A program made the position numbers and the translations under genes. DNA of 5,372 nucleotides, from contig JACQTN010000412.1 of assembly GCA_016210785.1 (NCBI GenBank), forward strand, positions 1-5,372, read 5' to 3'. Shown in pieces: positions 1 to 5,323 of this stretch; position 1 is the first letter of the stretch; each line of letters begins with the position of its first letter. The stretch is from Armatimonadota bacterium (GTDB lineage: Bacteria > Sysuimicrobiota > Sysuimicrobiia > Sysuimicrobiales > JACQTN01). The notes under the pieces are model-generated. The model was given only the letters and a program-made list of their open reading frames with translations, searched no databases and was not told where the DNA came from.

Positions 1-464
1 GGAAGATCCTGCAGGCCAACGACGCGGTGTTCGAGCTGCTGGGGTTCCGCCCCGATGAGCTGATCGAGCAGTCGCTGTCGCGGTTCATCAGCCCCGAGGA
101 GACGCGGGAGTTCACGGCGGCGCTGCGGGAAGTGGTGGAGAAGGGCGTGACGCGGAACGCCCGGCTGAACCCCCGCAGCGCCAGCGGCGAGGTGATCCCC
201 ACCAGCCTCAACGCGTCGGCGCTGCGCGATCCCGACGCGAAGGTGATCGGCGCGATCGGCGTGCTGCACGACATGCGCGCCTATGAGCGGGTGGTGCGCG
301 ATTTGGAGAAGTCGAAGCAAGAGCTCCAAGAGAAGATCCTGGACCTGGAGAAGTTCGAGGAAGTGGTCGTCGGGCGCGAGCTGAAGATGATCGCTCTGGA
401 GAAGGAGCTGGAAAGCGTCCGGAGGGAAGTGGAGCGCCTGCGCACCAACGGAGCCCGAAACTGA
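1..464 (+). CDS. PAS-domain sensor protein with C-terminal coiled coil (5' partial)
   Basis: This is the C-terminal part of a PAS signalling protein; the frame is open from base 3 to the window edge, leaving 153 residues. The start lies upstream: a GTG at base 27 falls inside the conserved PAS segment ILQANDAVFELLGF, so starting there would cut into the fold. The rest of the PAS core follows (FRPDELIEQSL, SASGEVIPTSLNASALRD, VIGAIGVLHDM). From about base 285 the protein becomes a charged helix rich in Glu, Lys and Leu, including VVVGRELKMIALEKEL, a pattern I associate with coiled coils after PAS domains in sensor proteins. No kinase or other output domain follows. The stop overlaps the start of the histidine kinase gene as ATGA, so it probably supplies sensory input to that kinase. 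The ligand is unknown, and further PAS or GAF domains may lie upstream. PAS assignment is solid; partnership with the kinase is inferred. Confidence 0.88.
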   Translation, partial: KILQANDAVFELLGFRPDELIEQSLSRFISPEETREFTAALREVVEKGVTRNARLNPRSASGEVIPTSLNASALRDPDAKVIGAIGVLHDMRAYERVVRDLEKSKQELQEKILDLEKFEEVVVGRELKMIALEKELESVRREVERLRTNGARN

Positions 465-1636
465 TGAGCGTCGACGCAGCAGCCCCTCTGGCGGAGGACC
501 GCCGGGTCGCCAAGGAGTCCGTGGGTGACCTGCTGGAGGCCAACGCCCGGCTGGAGGAGCGGGTGGGCGAACTGGAGCAGCGCCTGCGACAGCGCGACGA
601 GCAACGCCGGGCGATGCTCCACATCATGAGCGATCTCCACGAGCTGAATACGCGCCTGGCCAACCAGCGCAAGGCCATGCTGCACATCCTGGTGGACTAC
701 GAGGCGGACCGCCGGCGTCTCGCCCGTCAGACCGAGCGACTGGACAACTCCCGGCGCGCCCTCCTGCACATCCTCCAGGACTCGCACAAGTCCAACCTGC
801 GCCTGGAGGCCAGCCGCAAAGCCATGATTCACATCATGAAGGACCTGCACGAGACCACCGCGGAAATCCAGCGCCGCGAGTGGGAGCTGCGAGAAAAACA
901 GGAGCAGCTGGTGCAGGCCGGCAAGCTGGCCACCCTGGGCGAGCTCACCACCGGCGTCGCGCACGAACTCAACAACCCCTTGAACAACATCGGCCTGTTC
1001 ATCGGGAACGCCATCGATCTCATCGAGTTCAGCCAGATGGACAGGGAGCGCATCCTCCGCGAGCTGCGCAATACCATGCAACAGGTGCGCAAGGCCACGG
1101 AGATCATCTCCCACCTGCGGACCTTCGGGCGGGCGGCGCCGGTGAGCCGCGAGCCCGTCCCCATCAACCAGGTGATCGAGCGGGCCCTCTCCCTCATGCA
1201 GGAGCAACTGCGCCTCCGCCAGATCAGGGTGGAGCTGGATCTGAGCTGCGAGGACCCGGTGGTCATCGGCAACCCCATCCAGATGGAGCAGGTGTTCATC
1301 AACCTGTTGACCAACGCGCGGGACGCGCTGGCAGATTCGCCGCGCAAGGTGATGTCCATCGTGTGCGCGGTCGACGCAACCATGGTCGACCTGACCTTCA
1401 GCGATACGGGGCCGGGCATCCCGGAAGGGCTGGAGCAGCGCATCTTCGACCCGTTCTTCACGACCAAGCAGGTCGGACAGGGCACGGGGCTCGGGCTCTC
1501 CATCACCTACGGGATCATCAACGATCACGGCGGCACCATTGCGGTCGCGAAGAGCCGCCCCGGAGAGGGCGCAAAATTCTCGATCCAGCTCCCGCGCGCC
1601 CAGGGAGGCATGGCGGCCGGGCCGGCCGTCGCCTGA
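464..1636 (+). CDS. Cytoplasmic histidine kinase with repeat-containing coiled-coil N terminus
   Basis: A 390-residue sensor histidine kinase, predicted to autophosphorylate on His and pass phosphate to the response regulator encoded next. Residues 20-150 are a long charged helix with four copies of a short motif (residues 48-57, 69-78, 97-106, 118-127). The dimerisation/phosphoacceptor H-box is GVAHELNNPLNNI with His167, of the NtrB-like HPK4 type. The catalytic ATPase domain shows the N-box INLLTNARDAL (Asn280, Asn284), G1 DTGPG (314-318), F-box FDPFFTTK (328-335) and G2 GQGTGLGLS (338-346), so all key catalytic motifs are intact. There is no membrane segment and no recognisable sensor domain, so input probably comes through the coiled coil, perhaps from the PAS protein encoded just upstream. 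The ATG at 464 overlaps the preceding stop (ATGA), with a modest GGAG at 450-453. The stop lies 3 bases before the response-regulator ATG. The kinase call is certain; the partner assignments rest on gene order. Confidence 0.95.
   Translation: MSVDAAAPLAEDRRVAKESVGDLLEANARLEERVGELEQRLRQRDEQRRAMLHIMSDLHELNTRLANQRKAMLHILVDYEADRRRLARQTERLDNSRRALLHILQDSHKSNLRLEASRKAMIHIMKDLHETTAEIQRREWELREKQEQLVQAGKLATLGELTTGVAHELNNPLNNIGLFIGNAIDLIEFSQMDRERILRELRNTMQQVRKATEIISHLRTFGRAAPVSREPVPINQVIERALSLMQEQLRLRQIRVELDLSCEDPVVIGNPIQMEQVFINLLTNARDALADSPRKVMSIVCAVDATMVDLTFSDTGPGIPEGLEQRIFDPFFTTKQVGQGTGLGLSITYGIINDHGGTIAVAKSRPGEGAKFSIQLPRAQGGMAAGPAVA
605..844 (+). repeat. Four heptad-spaced R(R/K)A(M/L)(L/I)HI(M/L)xD motifs within the kinase coiled coil
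   Basis: Four ten-residue motifs are encoded at 605-634 (RRAMLHIMSD), 668-697 (RKAMLHILVD), 752-781 (RRALLHILQD) and 815-844 (RKAMIHIMKD). Starts are 21, 28 and 21 residues apart, all multiples of seven, so coiled-coil register is kept. Copies 1-2 and 3-4 are offset by exactly 49 residues, suggesting duplication of a two-motif unit. Copies 1 and 4 share a longer match (HIMxDLHE). Third codon positions have diverged while the residues are kept, which points to protein-level selection. A related Asn-containing motif (ALLNILED-like) precedes the kinase core in some sensor kinases; that comparison is from memory. Confidence 0.85.
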
Positions 1637-1639
1637 ACC

Positions 1640-3700
1640 ATGACGCGCATCCTGATCGTCGATGACGACCCGGCTCTGCTGCATGCGCTTCCCGAGGCGG
1701 TGCGGCTGCGCGTGGACGGCGTGATCGTGGACACGGCGGACTCCGCACCGGTCGCGCTGGAACGGATCGGGGCCGTGGATTACGACGCCATCGTCACCGA
1801 CATCAAGATGCCCGGGATGGACGGGCTCGCCCTGCTCTCCCGGATCCGCACGATCCGGCCGGATACCCCCACGCTGCTGATTACCGGCCACGGCGAGCAC
1901 GACCTGGCGATCCAGGCCCTCCGAGGCGGAGCCTACGACTTCATCCAGAAACCCATCGACCGGGAGTACTTCGCGCTCTCGCTGCGGCGGGCCATCCAGG
2001 TCCGGGAGCTCAAGCGCCAGGTCGAGGAGCAGCAGCGGGCGCTGCGGCGCCACGCCGAGGAGCTGGAGCAGGCCGTGGTGGCGAGGACGCGCGAGCTGCA
2101 GTTCCTCGCGGAGGCGAGCAAGCTGCTGGCCGTGTGGCTCGATTACCCCACCACCCTCGAGCACCTGGCGCGGATGACCGTGACGGTTCTGGCGGACGTG
2201 TGCGTGATCGACGTCGTCGAGGAGGACGGGGTCGCCCAGGTGGCGGTGGCCCACGCCGACCCCTCGCGGCAGGCCCTGATCCGGAACTTGCGCCGGCGCT
2301 GCCCGCCGCACGCGAACGAGTCCCACCCGGTGGCCCGGGTTCTGCGCTCCGGGCAGTCGGAGATGGACGCCGAGGTGCCGCACTGGCTGGTCGGCGAAGC
2401 CACGGACGGCGAGGTGATGAAGGCCCTCCTGGAACTGGGCATCACGTCGGTCATGGTCGTTCCTCTGGTGGCCCGCGAGCGGACGGTTGGGGCGATCACG
2501 CTGGCGGCGGACAGACCCGATCGCCGCTTCGGCCCGCGAGAACTGGCGCTGGCAGAGGATCTCGCCCGGCGCACCGCGCTGGCCGTGGACAACGCGCGGC
2601 TGTACCAGCGGGAGCATCGGGTCGCGGAGACGCTGCAGCGCAGCCTGCTGCCCCAGAGGCTGCCCGAGATTCCGGGGGTCGCCGTGGCGGCGCGTTACCG
2701 CCCGGGACAGCCGGAGGCGGTGGGCGGTGACTGGTACGACGTGCTCACGCTCCCCGGCTGGCAGGTCGGCCTGGTGATGGGCGACGTGGCCGGCCGGGGC
2801 GTGCGAGCCGCGGCAGTGATGGGACAGCTGCGGAACGCCCTGCGGGCGTATGCCCTGGAGGGGCACCCGCCGGCGCCCGTGGCGGAGCGGTTGAACTACC
2901 TGATCGATCTCGGCGAGATGGCCACGATCCTGTATCTCATCTTCGATCCCGCAACCTGGACCGTGCGCTATGTCAACGCGGGGCATCCGCCACCACTGGT
3001 CATCGGCCCGGACCGCAGCACGCGGTTCCTGGGAGGCGGCGCACCGCCGCTGGGCGGCCTGCTGCAGCCGTCCTACCGGGAGGAGACCGCCACGCTCGCG
3101 CCGGGGTCCACGATCGTGCTCTACACCGACGGTCTGGTCGAGGGCAAGGGTGCGAACGTGGACGAGGGGCTGAGGCGGCTGGAGCGGGCGGCGGCCGCCG
3201 GCCCCGATGCGGATCTGGAGTCGCTCCTGGATCACGTGCTCACCGCGCTGCTAAGGGACCGGCCGTCGGGGGACGACGTGGCTCTGCTGGCGCTGCGCGC
3301 GTCCCCGCTCGACCCGGACCGGCTAGAGCTCCGCATGCCGGCGGTGCCGTTCTCGCTCCCGTCGCTCCGCCACATTCTCCGCCAGTGGCTGGAAACGGCC
3401 GAGGCCGACCCGGAGGAGGTATATGAGATCACCGTGGCCTGCAGCGAGGCCTGCACCAATGCCATCGAGCACGCCTACAACGCGGCGGACGCGATCATCG
3501 AGGTCAAGGCCACGCGGTCGGGCGAGGAGGTGGTCATCACGGTCCGGGACTGGGGACAGTGGAGGCCCCCGCGCGGCAAGCACCGGGGCCGCGGGTTGGG
3601 GATGATGCAGGGCATGATGGATGCGGTTGAGATCATCCCAGATCCCAGGGGGACCACGGTGCAGATGCGCCGCCGTCTCCGGAGGGAGGTTCAGAGATGA
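1640..3700 (+). CDS. REC-GAF-PP2C(SpoIIE/RsbU)-HATPase(RsbW) response regulator of a partner-switching system
   Basis: A 686-residue soluble regulator with four modules. The receiver (1-120) has the acidic pocket DDD (8-10), phosphoacceptor Asp54 in TDIKMP, Thr82 and Lys104 in QKP. A helical linker (120-160) leads to a GAF domain (about 165-320). The SpoIIE/RsbU-type PP2C phosphatase (about 325-555) has metal-binding motifs GGDWYD (Asp364), GDVAGRG (Asp382), YTDG (Asp497) and GDD (544-546). The C-terminal anti-sigma-type serine kinase (about 560-680) has an N-box with Glu603, Asn607 and His611, a DWG G1 motif (Asp637) and RGLGM (651-655). Phosphatase and kinase should act in opposite directions on Ser59 of the STAS protein encoded next, with receiver phosphorylation choosing between them. 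HsbR of Pseudomonas is REC-PP2C-HATPase and SypE of Vibrio has the same parts in another order; a GAF domain is added here. ATG at 1640 follows the kinase stop by 3 bases without a clear ribosome binding site, suggesting coupled translation. Domains are certain; direction of control is inferred. Confidence 0.95.
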   Translation: MTRILIVDDDPALLHALPEAVRLRVDGVIVDTADSAPVALERIGAVDYDAIVTDIKMPGMDGLALLSRIRTIRPDTPTLLITGHGEHDLAIQALRGGAYDFIQKPIDREYFALSLRRAIQVRELKRQVEEQQRALRRHAEELEQAVVARTRELQFLAEASKLLAVWLDYPTTLEHLARMTVTVLADVCVIDVVEEDGVAQVAVAHADPSRQALIRNLRRRCPPHANESHPVARVLRSGQSEMDAEVPHWLVGEATDGEVMKALLELGITSVMVVPLVARERTVGAITLAADRPDRRFGPRELALAEDLARRTALAVDNARLYQREHRVAETLQRSLLPQRLPEIPGVAVAARYRPGQPEAVGGDWYDVLTLPGWQVGLVMGDVAGRGVRAAAVMGQLRNALRAYALEGHPPAPVAERLNYLIDLGEMATILYLIFDPATWTVRYVNAGHPPPLVIGPDRSTRFLGGGAPPLGGLLQPSYREETATLAPGSTIVLYTDGLVEGKGANVDEGLRRLERAAAAGPDADLESLLDHVLTALLRDRPSGDDVALLALRASPLDPDRLELRMPAVPFSLPSLRHILRQWLETAEADPEEVYEITVACSEACTNAIEHAYNAADAIIEVKATRSGEEVVITVRDWGQWRPPRGKHRGRGLGMMQGMMDAVEIIPDPRGTTVQMRRRLRREVQR
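3685..3690 (+). promoter_or_regulatory. Ribosome binding site for the STAS gene
   Basis: GGAGGT, preceded by a further GGAG at 3681-3684, lies 6 bases before the ATG at 3697, inside the last codons of the response-regulator gene. It is the best Shine-Dalgarno match in the operon. It supports the start at 3697 and suggests the STAS protein is made in more than equimolar amounts to the regulator, as expected of a substrate. Confidence 0.8.
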
Positions 3701-4056
3701 CACCCATCGTCGCAGTGAAGATCCAGAATCAGGACACCGTGCCCGTGGCCCGCCTGGAGGGCGAAATCGACATCTTGAATGCCTCCGAGATCGGCATTCA
3801 GCTGTTCGGGGCCGCGCCCAACACGGCCCCCGGGCTGGTCGTGGATCTGTCCCGGACCACATACCTCGACAGCCGGGGCGTGCAGATGCTAGTCGAGCTG
3901 GCGGAGCGGATGAGGAGGCGCCAGCAGCGGCTGCGCGTGGTCGTGCCGGAACGATCGGTGGTCCGGCGGGTCCTCCAGCTGTCGCACCTGGATGCCAGCG
4001 TGCCCCTGGACCACACGGTCGAGGAAGCGGTTACGCATCTTCGCAAGGAGCAGTGA
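3697..4056 (+). CDS. STAS-domain anti-sigma-factor antagonist (SpoIIAA/RsbV/HsbA-like)
   Basis: A 119-residue single-domain STAS protein, the usual length of the SpoIIAA/RsbV family. The N-terminal strand and turn (VARLEGEIDILNA) and the signature VVDLSRTTYLDSRGVQML are present. Ser59, in LDSRG, is at the position phosphorylated in family members (Ser58 in SpoIIAA). In partner switching the unphosphorylated form binds a partner and phosphorylation releases it. The upstream gene encodes both a candidate kinase and a candidate phosphatase for this serine, and its stop overlaps this start as ATGA, so the two proteins almost certainly work together. There is no signal peptide or membrane segment, and the protein should be cytoplasmic. 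What it controls cannot be read here: no sigma factor, anti-sigma factor, cyclase or flagellar gene follows. It is the last gene of the operon. HsbA-like is a comparison by context, not an orthology claim. Confidence 0.95.
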   Translation: MTPIVAVKIQNQDTVPVARLEGEIDILNASEIGIQLFGAAPNTAPGLVVDLSRTTYLDSRGVQMLVELAERMRRRQQRLRVVVPERSVVRRVLQLSHLDASVPLDHTVEEAVTHLRKEQ

Positions 4057-4090
4057 GGCGACCTGCCTGGACAGCCGGGGCGGAGACGGC

Positions 4091-4109
4091 ATCAGCGGCC
4101 GGGGCTGAT
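4091..4109 (+). terminator. Hairpin downstream of the signalling operon (possible terminator, no T tract)
   Basis: ATCAGC (4091-4096) and GCTGAT (4104-4109) form a perfect 6-bp stem around a 7-base GC-rich loop, 34 bases after the STAS stop. The position fits transcript termination or 3'-end protection. No run of T follows, so it is not a canonical intrinsic terminator, and a 6-bp stem can arise by chance. Confidence 0.3.
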
Positions 4110-4219
4110 AGCGCCAAAGGGTCGTGGAACACAACTGCCGGAAGCTGCGTATCAAATCACGAAAAGACACGGCCATACCCGTGAGCCAAGTGCGATGGGT
4201 GAATTCGCATGCATCCTTT

Positions 4220-4226
4220 GGGGAGG
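4220..4226 (+). promoter_or_regulatory. Ribosome binding site that sets the start of the secreted-protein gene
   Basis: GGGGAGG lies 9 bases before the ATG at 4236 and only downstream of the in-frame ATG at 4209. It therefore selects 4236 as the start, which also places a clean signal peptide at the N terminus. Confidence 0.75.
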
Positions 4227-4235
4227 CACAATTCG

Positions 4236-4703
4236 ATGAAGACACTTCGGATCTTGGCCTTGGCGGCCTTATTAGCCCAGATCCTCACGACACCTTCAGC
4301 CGGCGCGCCTGGCCCCAAAGCAAAGCCTCTCAAGGTCAAGATAGTCCCCCAAGGCGAAGCATTTTGTCCTGCCGCGCCCCTTGTTTATGGCAATGTCATC
4401 ATTCAGCCAGGCCGGTGCTACAGCGTATTGGTCCTGCGGGATCACACCGGAGCCTTCCTGGCTTTCGCGCCACCGGGAGCCATTCCGCCCGGTCAACTTG
4501 TTCGCCTCGGAACCCCCGCAGGTGCCAAATTGAAGGGGCGGATCTTCTACTTCATCCCTATTCAGACGACTGCGGTTCTGGTCCCCGTGAACGTGTTGAC
4601 TCCTGTGGCCGTGCGTGTAGAAGATTTTGGCCCTAAGCTCTCCATCACCGTGATCAGCTCGCCTGCACCAAACGTTGTCGTGATTCTTGGTGTCAGGCTG
4701 TAG
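4236..4703 (+). CDS. Small secreted or periplasmic protein of unknown function
   Basis: A 155-residue protein I do not recognise. The N terminus is a typical signal peptide: basic MKTLR, hydrophobic ILALAALLAQIL, then TTPSAGA; cleavage near residues 22-24 is plausible, though Pro25 makes the exact site uncertain. No lipobox cysteine is seen. The mature part (about 130 residues) is basic at first (KAKPLKVK) and then rich in Val, Ile, Pro and Gly with short alternating hydrophobic stretches, suggesting a beta-rich fold. It has two cysteines, Cys44 and Cys61, which could form a disulfide after export. No catalytic motif, transmembrane helix beyond the signal, or repeat is visible. An ATG at 4209 would add nine residues, but the Shine-Dalgarno sequence at 4220-4226 and the signal peptide favour 4236. 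A 179-base gap and lower GC content separate it from the signalling operon, so it is probably an independent unit. Coding is likely; function is unknown. Confidence 0.75.
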   Translation: MKTLRILALAALLAQILTTPSAGAPGPKAKPLKVKIVPQGEAFCPAAPLVYGNVIIQPGRCYSVLVLRDHTGAFLAFAPPGAIPPGQLVRLGTPAGAKLKGRIFYFIPIQTTAVLVPVNVLTPVAVRVEDFGPKLSITVISSPAPNVVVILGVRL

Positions 4704-4864
4704 CCTGGCCATGGCTTCGATACGCGTGATCGCTCCAGCCTCAGATCGATTTCGCGTTAGAGCCACTTCCCGTGGTAGTATTTCATGGCCCACCTCGCCA
4801 AATGAGCATATCGCCGCGAAACCTACTTCGGGCCAGCTTGGCCAGGTGCCATCCAAACCGCCGC

Positions 4865-4890
4865 CGTCGGGTCCGTAGGGTGACCCGATG
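4865..4890 (+). repeat. Inverted repeat, 9-bp stem
   Basis: CGTCGGGTC (4865-4873) pairs with GACCCGATG (4882-4890) around an 8-base loop, with one G-T wobble. It lies 161 bases after the stop of the secreted-protein gene, which is far for its terminator, and no T tract follows. It could be a regulatory RNA hairpin or a protein-binding site. Confidence 0.45.
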
Positions 4891-5056
4891 GCGAAGTACA
4901 CGGACGCGCTGACGGTCTCGCGACCGATTGCGTCGGTGGCCGAGCCGCTCCCCACACCAGCTGAACCCGGCCCCGCCGTGATCTCGTCACTGTGGACGAC
5001 CCCGCACGGCAGCGCGCGTACCTGACGTTTGTGGCGCTCTACCGCGACGCCTCCCT

Positions 5057-5083
5057 GGCCCTGGAAGCCGCTGCTCCAGGGCC
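5057..5083. repeat. Perfect 9-bp inverted repeat with 9-base loop
   Basis: GGCCCTGGA (5057-5065) and TCCAGGGCC (5075-5083) are exact reverse complements around a 9-base loop. The stem is mostly G-C and should fold stably in RNA from either strand. No T run follows on either side, so intrinsic termination is not supported. Confidence 0.5.
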
Positions 5084-5284
5084 TCCGGGGAGTGCGGGGG
5101 ATGCGCCAGCAGCGATTGTCCCAGCGGCTCAATCGCGGTCGACGTTCCTATGTCTGCGCCCTGCCGCACGAATCGGCGCGCAAAAATCCCGCCCGGATCG
5201 TTGATGGGAGCCATCGCTCGTTCGAGTCCCACGACGTCACGGTCGGTTGAGAGTGATTTACTACGCTTCAGGCCGGTCCACTTT

Positions 5285-5323
5285 CACTTGAGAAATCGGG
5301 CGACTCCTCCGATAACTCGAGTG
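5285..5323. repeat. Interrupted 39-bp inverted repeat
   Basis: CACTTGAG (5285-5292) faces CTCGAGTG (5316-5323), 7 of 8 Watson-Crick matches plus one T-G wobble. Inside, after a symmetric AA/AA mismatch, ATCGG (5295-5299) pairs perfectly with CCGAT (5309-5313) around a 9-base loop. The symmetry over 39 bases could be an operator for a dimeric regulator or a two-tier RNA hairpin ahead of a gene beyond the window. Confidence 0.5.

Noticed and set aside
27..29. GTG at 27 as the start of the PAS protein
   Set aside because: It falls inside the conserved PAS core, the frame is open upstream to the window edge, and there is no ribosome binding site.
880..1665. A 261-codon plus-strand frame inside the kinase gene
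   Set aside because: It is an out-of-frame reading of the kinase catalytic region, with Gly/Arg/His/Pro-rich composition and no start signal.
281..3235. A 984-codon open frame on the minus strand
   Set aside because: It lies antisense to intact, motif-verified kinase and response-regulator genes. Its residues (rich in His, Gln, Arg, Asp, Pro) are the usual mirror of GC-biased codons, and it shows no domain.
4074..4105. Short direct repeat GCCGGGGC at 4074 and 4098
   Set aside because: Eight GC-only bases repeated once in GC-rich DNA is expected by chance.
4209..4211. ATG at 4209 as the start of the secreted protein
   Set aside because: The Shine-Dalgarno sequence at 4220-4226 is downstream of it, and the extra nine residues would precede a well-formed signal peptide.
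4124..4636. A 170-codon plus-strand frame overlapping the secreted-protein gene
   Set aside because: No ribosome binding site and no coherent features; it competes with a frame that has a signal peptide and a strong ribosome binding site.
4296..5132. A 278-codon minus-strand frame
   Set aside because: About half is antisense to the secreted-protein gene, no domain is recognisable and no start signal is evident. Its middle part is kept only as a possible relic.
5214..5235. tRNA-like T-loop (GTTCGAGTC)
   Set aside because: The flanking bases do not form the 5-bp T stem, and no acceptor, D or anticodon arms can be built around it.
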